Source: DASULK01 sp036278255 (GTDB taxonomy: Bacteria; Actinomycetota; Actinomycetes; Mycobacteriales; Micromonosporaceae). From it: DNA of 11,717 nt. The stretch covers positions 1 through 11,717 of the forward strand of contig DASULK010000182.1 of assembly GCA_036278255.1 (NCBI GenBank), in the 5' to 3' direction. The translations under genes and the position numbers were made by a program. This document shows, piece after piece, positions 5,033 through 11,498 of the stretch (position 1 is the stretch's first letter; each line of letters begins with the position of its first letter). The notes beneath the pieces are model-generated. The model did not search any database, was not told the DNA's origin, and was given only the letters and a program-made list of their open reading frames with translations.

Positions 5033-6189
5033 GCATCAACTTTAGACAGGCTGTCGGCAAGCCTTCTCCGGATGACCAGTGCCGCCGCTACGGCGAGCAG
5101 TACCGGCACGGCCGCGACCGGGCCGATCCGGTCGAGGCCCAGGCCGGCCGAGATCACTACACCGCCGAGGCTGGCGCCGAGCGCCGCGGCCAGTCCGAAG
5201 ACGGAGATGTTCAAGGCCGCAGCAAGGCCTGCGGCGGCCGGGCCGGCCTGGCCCATCAGCCAGGTCTGCACCAGCGGAGCTACCACGAAAGCGGCCGCCC
5301 CCATCAGGAACAGGCCGGCAATGGCTGTCACGCCGTGCTGCATCAGCGCCCCCTGCGACAGCAGTACGACGGCGAGCGCCGCCAGCGGGCCCGGCAGGGT
5401 TCGGACGATGGCGTGTGGACGTACTCGCCCGGCCAGTAGGTTTCCCGCCACGGTGCCGAGGCCGTAGAAGACGAGGGCGGCGCTGACCCAGTTGGGGCTG
5501 AGGCCGGCGACCTCGCGCAGCGCCGGAGCTATGTAGGTGAAGGCTGCGACGAATCCGGTGAACGCGAGCACGGTGGTGAGGAACCCCAGTAGTGGGGTGG
5601 GGCGGAGGACCGCGGTGAGGCTGCTGCGCAGCGGTTCGGTGTTTCCGTCGGGGATCTCGGGGCAGAAGGCGAGCACGCCCGCCAGTCCGGCTGCTGAGAG
5701 GAGGGCGACCAGCACAAAGGTGGCGCGCCAGCCGTACTCCTGCCCGATCAGCGTGCCGACCGGCAGCCCGATCACGGTGGCCAAGGCGAAGCCGTTGAAG
5801 ACCTTCGCTACGGCGGCGGTCTGCCGCTCGGGCGGCACCGCGGCCATCGCCACCTGTGAGGCGACCGCCATGAAGAGCGCCTGCGCGAGGGCCGAGCCGA
5901 TCCGGGCGGCGAGCAGCACCCCGTACGTTGCGGCGAGCGCCGATAGGGCGGCGGAGCCGAGCGCGATCGTCATGGTCGCCGCCAGCAGGGCGCGGCGGGG
6001 TATGCGGCGGGTCAGGATCGCGGCGGTTGGCCCGCCGACGGTGACGACCACCATGTATGCGGTGACGAGCAGGCCGGCGGTGGGGAGCGACACCGACAGT
6101 TCGGTGGAGATTTCGGGCAGCAGCCCCACCAGGACGAATTCTGCGGTTGCCACCGCGAAGGAGCAGAGCATCAGGACATAGATGACCAT
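5029..6189 (-). CDS. MFS transporter, DHA1-type drug/metabolite exporter
   Basis: The 386-residue protein starts MVIYVLMLCSFAVATAEFVL and is hydrophobic throughout, consistent with 12 membrane helices. GGPTAAILTRRIPRRALL (residues ~54-71) is the loop 2-3 motif A region. AEFVLVGLLPEI near the N-terminus is characteristic of the DHA1 (AraJ/NepI-like) proton-driven exporters. The open frame continues upstream to 6795, but that part is antisense to the MerR gene and not protein-like, so ATG 6189 is the start. There is no ribosome binding site, and the promoter elements at 6196-6227 put transcription start essentially on the ATG. The divergent MerR gene probably regulates it. The exported compound is unknown. 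The ATGA overlap couples the small membrane gene behind it. Confidence 0.9.
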   Translation of the reverse strand: MVIYVLMLCSFAVATAEFVLVGLLPEISTELSVSLPTAGLLVTAYMVVVTVGGPTAAILTRRIPRRALLAATMTIALGSAALSALAATYGVLLAARIGSALAQALFMAVASQVAMAAVPPERQTAAVAKVFNGFALATVIGLPVGTLIGQEYGWRATFVLVALLSAAGLAGVLAFCPEIPDGNTEPLRSSLTAVLRPTPLLGFLTTVLAFTGFVAAFTYIAPALREVAGLSPNWVSAALVFYGLGTVAGNLLAGRVRPHAIVRTLPGPLAALAVVLLSQGALMQHGVTAIAGLFLMGAAAFVVAPLVQTWLMGQAGPAAAGLAAALNISVFGLAAALGASLGGVVISAGLGLDRIGPVAAVPVLLAVAAALVIRRRLADSLSKVDA

Positions 6190-6195
6190 GGGCTG

Positions 6196-6227
6196 AACGT
6201 AAAGTCTGACGCTGACGTTAGAGTCAA
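6196..6227 (-). promoter_or_regulatory. MerR-controlled promoter and operator of the MFS gene
   Basis: On the minus strand TTGACT (6222-6227) is the -35 box. The -10 is TTACGT (6197-6202, spacer 19) or TACGTT (6196-6201, spacer 20). Inside the over-long spacer lies an imperfect dyad (ACTCTAACGT against AGTCTGACGC in the opposite direction, 7 of 10 positions). The long spacer with a central dyad is the defining layout of MerR-activated promoters. The -10 ends 6-7 nt before the ATG at 6189, so the transcript should be leaderless. Confidence 0.65.
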
Positions 6228-6252
6228 GGCTGAGCGGTGTGAGGAGGGATAC

Positions 6253-6789
6253 ATGCAGATCGGTGAGCTGAGCGCCCGCACCGGCGCCACGGTACGGATG
6301 CTGCGGTACTACGAGGAGCAGGGACTTCTCCACCCTCAGCGGGCCAAATCCGGATATCGGATCTACGCCGATTCTGATGTGGAGCGGGTGCGCTACATCC
6401 GATGCATGCTCGCGTCGGCGGTGCCGACCAGCGTGATCGCCGAGGCGTTGCGGTTCCTGCTGAACGAGCGGCCCACGATTCCCGAACTGCCTGAGGAGCG
6501 GGCCCGGCTGGCTGATGCGCTCCAGGTCGAGTTGGATGCGCTCACCGAGCGGATCGCCGTCCTGGAACGCAGCCGTGAACAGCTTGCCCGGTTTGTTGAC
6601 GACGTCCGGCAGGAGGTGGTGGGGCCGTTGCAGCCTCGGCCGGACGTGACGATCGATGTCGGGCCGGCGATACGGCAGGGCGCGCCGCTGGCCAGCAGCC
6701 GCAACGGTGAACGGCACGACGGTAGGCGGAGGCACGGGCAGCCTCGGCAGTATGACGACCCGCCGGCGCGACCCGCCGGCACACCGTAA
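6253..6789 (+). CDS. MerR family transcriptional regulator
   Basis: ATG 6253 follows a strong GAGGAGGGA ribosome binding site (6241-6249). Residues 1-38 (MQIGELSARTGATVRMLRYY, then EEQGLLHPQR) are the MerR winged helix-turn-helix with the RYYEEQGLL signature. Residues ~80-115 form the long dimerisation helix ending LARFVDDVRQEV. There are no paired cysteines of a metal-sensing type, so a small-molecule or drug effector is more likely, in keeping with the divergent MFS exporter. The C-terminal ~50 residues (from about 130) are arginine/proline-rich and do not look like a family domain; most such regulators stop near residue 125-140. The tail may be a recent extension after loss of the original stop. 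It probably binds the dyad at 6203-6224. Confidence 0.92.
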   Translation: MQIGELSARTGATVRMLRYYEEQGLLHPQRAKSGYRIYADSDVERVRYIRCMLASAVPTSVIAEALRFLLNERPTIPELPEERARLADALQVELDALTERIAVLERSREQLARFVDDVRQEVVGPLQPRPDVTIDVGPAIRQGAPLASSRNGERHDGRRRHGQPRQYDDPPARPAGTP

Positions 6790-6815
6790 CCGCACGGGCG
6801 GACACTCCGGGCTCC

Positions 6816-6821
6816 TATGCT
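6816..6821 (+). promoter_or_regulatory. -10 hexamer of a leaderless promoter
   Basis: TATGCT fits TANNNT well and leaves 6 nt to the GTG at 6828. No ribosome binding site exists there. A -35 box is not obvious, which is usual for actinobacterial extended promoters. Confidence 0.45.
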
Positions 6822-6827
6822 CGCTGC

Positions 6828-7769
6828 GTGGAACTGCGGATTTTTACTGAACCCCAGCAGGGGGCGAGCTACGAGCAGCTGCTCGCCGTGGCCCGGTGCG
6901 CCGAAGACGCCGGCTACAGCGCGTTCTTCCGGTCCGACCACTATGTTCGGATGGGGCCGGGGGAAGGGCTGCCCGGCCCGACCGATGCGTGGATCACCCT
7001 TGCCGGGCTGGCGCGGGAGACGACCCGGATCCGGCTCGGCACCCTGATGACGGCGGCCACCTTCCGGCTGCCGGGCCCGTTGGCCATCATGGTCGCCCAG
7101 GTCGACGCGATGAGCGCGGGCCGGGTGGAGCTTGGTATCGGGACCGGCTGGTTCGAGGCCGAGCACACCGCGTACGGCATCCCCTTCCCGCCGGTGAGTG
7201 AACGCTTCGATCGGCTCGACGAGCAGTTGTCGATCATCACCGGGCTCTGGGAGACTCCGGTCGGGAGCCGCTTCAACTTCAGTGGCAAGCACTACACCCT
7301 GGCCGACTCGCCTGCGCTGCCGAAGCCGGTCCAGTCGCCCCGCCCGCCGATCCTGCTTGGTGGCCTCGGCGCGAAACGGACGCCGGCCCTGACCGCCCGC
7401 TACGCCGACGAGTTCAACGTGCCGTTCGCCAGTGTCGAGGATTCCGCGGCGCAGTTCGACCGGGTATGGGCGGCGTGCGCGAAGATCGGCCGGGATCCGG
7501 CGGGCCTGCGGATGTCCAACGCGTTGGTGCTCTGCTGTGGACGTACCGAGGCGGAGGTCAACCGTCGCGCCGCCGCGATCGGGCGGGAACCGGACGAGCT
7601 GCGGGCCAACGGCCTGGCCGGTTCACCGGCGGAGATTGTGGAGAAGATCGGCCGGTACGCCGAGGTCGGTAGCGAACGGATCTATCTCCAGGTCCTCGAC
7701 CTCACCGACCTGGATCACCTGGAGTTGGTCGCCGCCGAGGTGGCACCCCAGTTGTCGGGTCAGAGTTAG
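6828..7769 (+). CDS. LLM class F420-dependent oxidoreductase
   Basis: The 313-residue protein is a complete luciferase-like (bacterial luciferase/F420 oxidoreductase) TIM barrel. It begins MELRIFTEPQQGASYEQLLA, with AEDAGYSAFFRSDHYV (~24-39), TTRIRLGTLMTAATFR (~64-79), then MSAGRVELGIGTGWFEAEH (~94-112), the most typical LLM block. YGIPFPPVSERFDRLDEQL and the C-terminal GSPAEIVEKIGRYAEVGSER helix follow. Members transfer hydride between F420H2 (or FMNH2) and a small organic substrate; the substrate cannot be told here. The start is GTG 6828 with a TATGCT hexamer 6 nt upstream and no ribosome binding site. It is monocistronic: the next gene converges on it, and a hairpin at 7805-7834 lies between their ends. 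Confidence 0.92.
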   Translation: MELRIFTEPQQGASYEQLLAVARCAEDAGYSAFFRSDHYVRMGPGEGLPGPTDAWITLAGLARETTRIRLGTLMTAATFRLPGPLAIMVAQVDAMSAGRVELGIGTGWFEAEHTAYGIPFPPVSERFDRLDEQLSIITGLWETPVGSRFNFSGKHYTLADSPALPKPVQSPRPPILLGGLGAKRTPALTARYADEFNVPFASVEDSAAQFDRVWAACAKIGRDPAGLRMSNALVLCCGRTEAEVNRRAAAIGREPDELRANGLAGSPAEIVEKIGRYAEVGSERIYLQVLDLTDLDHLELVAAEVAPQLSGQS

Positions 7770-7804
7770 TTCACGATTTCTGCGCGGCCTCCGACGCGAC
7801 GAGC

Positions 7805-7834
7805 GCCGGTGTCAGCCGGGGTCTCGTCACCGGC
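7805..7834. terminator. Hairpin between convergent genes
   Basis: GCCGGTG (7805-7811) pairs perfectly with CACCGGC (7828-7834) around a 16-nt loop; an alternative fold pairs GACGAG (7798-7803) with CTCGTC (7823-7828). It overlaps the last codons of the hydrolase gene and follows the oxidoreductase stop. A two-way terminator is plausible. Confidence 0.4.
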
Positions 7835-8630
7835 GGAACGTCTTGTCGATGAAGGGGATCAGGGCGGGGTTGACCACCTCGGGGTATTCGGTCATCGGGT
7901 AGTGGCCGGCGTCCGGTACGAGCAGCAGGTCGGCGTTGAGGCGTTCGGCGGCGAAGCGGGCCTCGGCCGCCGGGTCACGGAAGTCGGGATCTTTCTCACC
8001 CATCACCACCAGCGTCGGCGCGTCCACGTCGTCGATCCGCTGCCACACCGGTTCGTGGTTGGTGCGGGCGGTCTGGACGAAGGAGCGCCAGTGGTCGCCG
8101 CGGCGCAGGCTTTCCCGGATACGGGCCTGGTGTTCGGGGAGGTCGTTGGGCGGCCGGCCGGTGTAGAGGCTCTTGTAGTACCAGTGCCAGGCGGCAGGTC
8201 CCCAGGGTTTGAGCAGCAGCAGACGTTGCGCGACCTTCAGCAGTGGGCTGAAGCCGGGGTCGCGGACGAAGGGGCCGATCAGGGCGAGGCCGGCGACCTG
8301 CGCCGGGGCGTCCGCGGCGGCCAGCATGGCCCCGCCTGCGCCCATCGAGTTGCCGATGACGAAGGCGGGGCCGCCGAGGTGTTCGATCAGCGCCAGCACG
8401 TCGGTGCCGAGGGCCACGTCGTCGTAGCTGCTGAATCCGTCGTCGCTGTCGCCGTGGCCGCGCAGGTCCATGGTGGCGACGCGGTAGCCCGCCTCGACCA
8501 GTGCCGGCACGGTGAACCGGTAGGCCGATCGCAGGTCACCCATGCCGGGGATGCAGAGCACCAGCGGCCCGTCACCCCGTACGTCGTAGCCGATGCGGCC
8601 TTCACCGCGATCCAGGTAGCTAGTTCTCAT
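7827..8630 (-). CDS. Alpha/beta hydrolase
   Basis: The 267-residue protein has the full alpha/beta-hydrolase fold pattern: LVLCIPGMGD (oxyanion region, ~23-32), VATMDLRGHGDSD (~51-63), the nucleophile elbow GNSMG with Ser95, an acidic residue in MGEKDPDF (Asp214 or Asp216), and DAGHYP with His243. A cap segment with KPWGPAAWHWYYKSLYTG lies at ~141-158. The enzyme would hydrolyse an ester, lactone or similar bond, but the class is too broad to name a substrate. The start ATG 8630 has no ribosome binding site; the -10 box TAGCCT ends 7 nt before it, so the message is probably leaderless. Palindromic repeats over the promoter suggest control by a TetR- or MarR-type repressor, none of which is encoded nearby. 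Confidence 0.92.
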   Translation of the reverse strand: MRTSYLDRGEGRIGYDVRGDGPLVLCIPGMGDLRSAYRFTVPALVEAGYRVATMDLRGHGDSDDGFSSYDDVALGTDVLALIEHLGGPAFVIGNSMGAGGAMLAAADAPAQVAGLALIGPFVRDPGFSPLLKVAQRLLLLKPWGPAAWHWYYKSLYTGRPPNDLPEHQARIRESLRRGDHWRSFVQTARTNHEPVWQRIDDVDAPTLVVMGEKDPDFRDPAAEARFAAERLNADLLLVPDAGHYPMTEYPEVVNPALIPFIDKTFRR

Positions 8631-8666
8631 AGCCTACAGGCTAATGTCATTAGCCAAAGTGGTCAA
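8630..8666 (-). promoter_or_regulatory. Promoter with overlapping palindromic operators for the hydrolase gene
   Basis: On the minus strand -35 TTGACC (8661-8666) and -10 TAGCCT (8638-8643) have a 17-bp spacer, and the -10 ends 7 nt before the ATG. Two perfect inverted repeats overlap it: TAGCCT-AC-AGGCTA (8630-8643) and GGCTAAT-GTC-ATTAGCC (8639-8655), giving three TAGCC/GGCTA half-sites. A dimeric repressor bound here would cover the -10 box and start codon. Confidence 0.65.
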
Positions 8667-8759
8667 CGGTGGCGTGGCGGCCGACAAACAGACGGCAGGG
8701 CGGCCGGAAGTGATGAGCGCGATGCTTGGCCGGGGGACGGACGGTGGGAGGATGGGCGC

Positions 8760-9314
8760 ATGCTGGGGATCCTGAAGACCGAGCCGGCCCGTGGCCGTCC
8801 CGACCTGCTGGCCGCGCCGGTAGTGGCAGCCCTCGACCGGTGGCCGAGCGACGCGCCGGTCGGTGTCGACGAGGTGCTGGTCGCGTCGATCGATCCGACG
8901 CTGGCTGACACGGCGGCCTTCTGCGCGGCGTACGAGGTGGGGCTCGACGAATCGGCGAACTGTGTGGTGATCGCCGGCAGGCGTGGCGGTGAGACCCGCT
9001 ACGCGGCCTGCCTCATCCTGGCCACCACCCGGGCCGACGTGAACGGCGTGGTGCGCCGCCAACTCGACGCACGCAAGGCCAGCTTCGCCCCGATGGCTGA
9101 GGCGGTGGAGCTGACCGGCATGGAGTACGGCGGGATCACGCCGATCGGCCTCCCGGCGGAGTGGCCGATCCTGGTGGACCCCCGGGTGGCCGCCACCCCG
9201 CATGTGATCATCGGCTCGGGAGTGCGGCACAGCAAGATCGCGCTGCCCGGTCCGGTCCTGGTGGCGCTGCCGAACGCCCAGGTGATCGACGGTCTGGCCC
9301 GCCCGGTCGAGTGA
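8760..9314 (+). CDS. YbaK/EbsC-type aminoacyl-tRNA deacylase domain protein
   Basis: The 184-residue product has the YbaK/ProX fold: ANCVVIAGRRGGETRYAACL (residues ~66-84), DVNGVVRRQLDARKASFAP (~93-111) with the conserved lysine at 106 thought to be essential in this family, and MEYGGITPIGLP (~121-132) carrying the conserved GGxxP loop. It ends with VIIGSGVRHSKIALPG. Family members hydrolyse mischarged aminoacyl-tRNAs (for example Cys-tRNAPro or Ala-tRNAPro) in trans; which one this acts on is not clear. A 60-residue N-terminal extension precedes the catalytic domain, as often seen in actinobacteria. The start ATG 8760 has GGGAGGAT (8745-8752) at good spacing. A much longer upstream reading in this frame is antisense to the hydrolase and was rejected. 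Confidence 0.88.
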   Translation: MLGILKTEPARGRPDLLAAPVVAALDRWPSDAPVGVDEVLVASIDPTLADTAAFCAAYEVGLDESANCVVIAGRRGGETRYAACLILATTRADVNGVVRRQLDARKASFAPMAEAVELTGMEYGGITPIGLPAEWPILVDPRVAATPHVIIGSGVRHSKIALPGPVLVALPNAQVIDGLARPVE

Positions 9315-9385
9315 TGACCGGACGGGTCCGAGCCAGTCAGTAACGTGCCAGCGGCCCGCCGGTTTGAGTGGTCCACCGAGATGGC

Positions 9386-9411
9386 GCAACGGTGTTGGTC
9401 AATACCGTTGC
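9386..9411. terminator. Bidirectional terminator hairpin
   Basis: GCAACGGTGTT (9386-9396) pairs with AATACCGTTGC (9401-9411) in an 11-bp stem with one G-U pair and a 4-nt loop. It sits between the convergent ends of the YbaK-type gene (9314) and the DsbA-family gene (9428), where both need termination. Confidence 0.75.
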
Positions 9412-9427
9412 ACGTGAAACCACAAGA

Positions 9428-10141
9428 TCAAACCGCGCACGAGCCGTCGGTGCATTCACCGGCAGTCGCCGCAGCGCCCTTCTCAGCCCCGCTGATCGGC
9501 TGCAGCCCCGCATCGGCCGCCAGGCGGCGGTTCACCTCGTCGAGCACCGAGCGCAGCGTCTCCGGCTCCTGTGCACCGGTGACGACGTACTTGCCGGCGA
9601 AGACGAACGTGGGCACGCTGGCCACGCCAAGCTGCTGGGCGGCGGCCAGGTCAGCCGCCACCTCCTTACGGCCGAGCGGCGAGTCGAGGAAGTCCCGTAC
9701 CTCGGCCTCCTCGAGCCCGACCTCGGCGGCGAGGGTGGCCAGCGCCGACCGGGAGCCGACATCGACCCCGTCGGTGAAGTACGCCCGATAGAGCACCTCG
9801 GCCACCTCCGGCCCCCGCCCGCGGGAATCGGCGTACCAGATCAGCCGGTGCGCGTCGAAGGTGTTGGCGGCCACCGCACGGTCAAAACGCAGCTCCAGCC
9901 CCTCCTCGGCCGCCACCCGGGTGGTGTGGTCGGTGATCTGCCGGACCCGGTCCGGGCCACCGAACTTCTCCGCGAGGCTGTCGAGCAGCGGTCGGGGCTG
10001 CTCAACCGGCCGCGGATCGAGTTGAAACGGGCGGAAACGCAGCGTCACATCACCGTCGTAGGACTCCAGGGCCCGCTCCAGCCGGTGCTTCCCGATGTAG
10101 CACCACGGGCAGACCACGTCGGAGTAGATCTCAATCTCCAT
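9428..10141 (-). CDS. DsbA family oxidoreductase, FrnE-like
   Basis: The 237-residue protein begins MEIEIYSDVVCPWCYIGKHR. The CPWC active site (Cys11, Cys14) and the following YIGK are the FrnE signature. FRPFQLDPR (~36-44), ANTFDAHRLIWYA (~92-104), the cis-proline segment VASVPTFVFAGKYVVTGAQ (~173-191) and the C-terminal CTDGSCAV tail also match actinobacterial FrnE-like proteins. It has a thioredoxin fold with a helical insert and acts as a cytoplasmic thiol-disulfide oxidoreductase; there is no signal peptide. The first gene of the same transcription unit is sufE, 19 bp upstream, suggesting co-transcription. No strong ribosome binding site precedes the ATG. The C-terminal CxxxxC pair is extra to the active site and may be redox-active or metal-binding. 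Confidence 0.92.
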   Translation of the reverse strand: MEIEIYSDVVCPWCYIGKHRLERALESYDGDVTLRFRPFQLDPRPVEQPRPLLDSLAEKFGGPDRVRQITDHTTRVAAEEGLELRFDRAVAANTFDAHRLIWYADSRGRGPEVAEVLYRAYFTDGVDVGSRSALATLAAEVGLEEAEVRDFLDSPLGRKEVAADLAAAQQLGVASVPTFVFAGKYVVTGAQEPETLRSVLDEVNRRLAADAGLQPISGAEKGAAATAGECTDGSCAV

Positions 10142-10160
10142 GACCGGAACAACCCCGAGG

Positions 10161-10589
10161 TCAGGCCGTCTGTTCCCGTACCTGCCGCTTCAGCCGGGCC
10201 AGGATGGCGTTCCCGCCCCGTACCCGCAGCGGGCTGATCGCCTGAGCCAGCCCCATCCGCTGGTAGAGATCATCCGGTACGGCGAGCACCTGATCCGCGG
10301 TCGCGTCAGCGAGCCCCTCGGCGAGAATCCCGGCGAAGGCCCGGGTGGTGGGCGACTCCGGCGGGCAGTCGAACCAGGTGGTGACGGTCCCGTCCGCCGC
10401 CACCTCAGCGCGGAGAAAGAACGGCGTCTGGCACTCCGTCACCTCCTCCATCCCGGCGTGGTCGACAAAGGCGGCCGGCAGCGGCGGCACTGCATCGGAG
10501 AACTCCAGCAGCATCTCCAGCACCACATCCCGGGGTGCGGAGGCGAACTCCTCGACTAACTCGGCAAGCTTCGACGGCATCTCTGACAT
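10161..10589 (-). CDS. sufE: SufE family Fe-S cluster assembly protein
   Basis: This 142-residue protein matches SufE throughout: PSKLAELVEEFASAPRDVVL at the N-terminus, EVTECQTPFFLRAEV with the sulfur-accepting Cys53, then CPPESPTTRAFAGILAEGL (~75-94) and the C-terminal GLAQAISPLRVRGGNAILAR helix. SufE takes persulfide sulfur from a cysteine desulfurase (SufS) or a rhodanese partner. In many actinobacteria sufE stands apart from the suf operon beside a sulfurtransferase gene; here its neighbour is a FrnE-like thiol oxidoreductase 19 bp downstream. The start ATG 10589 lies 7 nt after a TAGCCT hexamer with no ribosome binding site; ATG 10580 (Met4) is an alternative. Confidence 0.92.
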   Translation of the reverse strand: MSEMPSKLAELVEEFASAPRDVVLEMLLEFSDAVPPLPAAFVDHAGMEEVTECQTPFFLRAEVAADGTVTTWFDCPPESPTTRAFAGILAEGLADATADQVLAVPDDLYQRMGLAQAISPLRVRGGNAILARLKRQVREQTA

Positions 10590-10596
10590 TCATTCG

Positions 10597-10602
10597 AGGC
10601 TA
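10597..10602 (-). promoter_or_regulatory. -10 hexamer of the sufE leaderless promoter
   Basis: TAGCCT on the minus strand leaves exactly 7 nt to the sufE ATG, as at the alpha/beta-hydrolase gene. The nearest TTG-type -35 (TTGCCG, 10623-10628) has a 20-bp spacer, so it is doubtful. The rest of 10603-10741 is the divergent upstream region of the NIPSNAP gene, with no other clear site. Confidence 0.45.
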
Positions 10603-10741
10603 CGCGCGGCGGGTTGGCCGTGCGGCAACAGGGCAACCCCTGCTCAACCTGTCAGTTTCTGACGCACCCTCCGCCTACGGTCAACTCCTCCATGTCGTCG
10701 GCTGCTGCTCCACGAAATTGGGCGGCCCGAAGGGAATCGTT

Positions 10742-11497
10742 ATGCCATCACCGCGTACCGGGCAACCGAACATGATCGAACTGCGCCAGTACACGCTGCA
10801 CCCCGGCCGGCGCGACGAGCTCATCGCACTGTTCGACCGGGAATTCGTCGAACCCCAGGAAGAGGCGGGGATGGTTCTCCTCGGCCAGTTCCGGGACCTG
10901 GATGACCCGGACCGGTTCGTGTGGCTACGCGGCTTCGCAGACATGGCCACGCGGCAGCAGTCGTTGACCGCCTTCTACGGCGGGCCGGTCTGGGCGGCGT
11001 ACCGGGACCAGGCCAACGCCACCATGGTCGACTCCGACGACGTACTCCTGCTGCGACCCGTACCCGGTGGAGCCCCGTTCGCGGTCAGATCGGTCGAACG
11101 GCCACCCGTCGGCGCGGCCGCCCCCGACCGGCTGGTCGTGGCCACCATCTGGTTCTTCCCTCCACCGAAGGAGACCGACACGGTGCAGCACGAAGGCATC
11201 GACCTGGTGCGGGACGAGCTCGTGCCGGTGCTCGGCGAGACCGGCCCGTCACCGCTGGCAGTGCTCGTCACCGAGGCGGCGGAAAACACCTTCCCCCGCC
11301 TTCCGGTCCGCACCGGCGAGAACGTCGTCGTCGTGCTCACCTCGTACGTCGATGACGCCGCCTACCGTCAGCATCTCGCCGATCTGCAGGCCCACCGAAC
11401 CGTACGCGAGAAGATTCTGCCGGCCCTGGCCCGTATCCAGTCGGAAGCCCCCCAGGTGCTGCGGCTGGCCCCCACCGGACGTTCACTGCTGCACTGA
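10742..11497 (+). CDS. NIPSNAP family protein
   Basis: ATG 10742 follows GAAGGGAA (10729-10736) and gives 251 residues. After a short leader the protein reads MIELRQYTLHPGRRDELIAL, the typical NIPSNAP opening, then FDREFVEPQEEAGMVLLGQF, DPDRFVWLRGFADM and AFYGGPVWAAYRDQANATM. The second half is a related alpha+beta (dimeric barrel-like) domain: VVVVLTSYVDDAAYRQHLAD and HRTVREKILPALAR. Proteins of this family are small and mostly uncharacterised in bacteria; relatives of the ABM/dimeric-barrel fold act on small organic molecules. The frame is open back to 10535, but that extension overlaps sufE in antisense and lacks protein character. It could also start at the ATG of MIELRQY (10772). Confidence 0.88.
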   Translation: MPSPRTGQPNMIELRQYTLHPGRRDELIALFDREFVEPQEEAGMVLLGQFRDLDDPDRFVWLRGFADMATRQQSLTAFYGGPVWAAYRDQANATMVDSDDVLLLRPVPGGAPFAVRSVERPPVGAAAPDRLVVATIWFFPPPKETDTVQHEGIDLVRDELVPVLGETGPSPLAVLVTEAAENTFPRLPVRTGENVVVVLTSYVDDAAYRQHLADLQAHRTVREKILPALARIQSEAPQVLRLAPTGRSLLH

Positions 11498-11498
11498 C

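Noticed and set aside
4701..5060. A 119-residue minus-strand frame overlapping the small membrane gene
   Set aside because: The 76-residue frame has coherent membrane helices and an ATGA-coupled start; this one does not.
6190..6795. A 200-residue N-terminal extension of the MFS protein
   Set aside because: It is antisense to the MerR gene, lacks protein-like composition, and the promoter lies at 6196-6227.
7809..8759. A long open frame upstream of and continuous with the YbaK-type protein
   Set aside because: It mirrors the alpha/beta hydrolase gene on the opposite strand; the ribosome binding site at 8745-8752 sets the real start.
9368..10237. A 289-residue plus-strand frame
   Set aside because: It is antisense to the FrnE-like gene, whose motifs are unmistakable.
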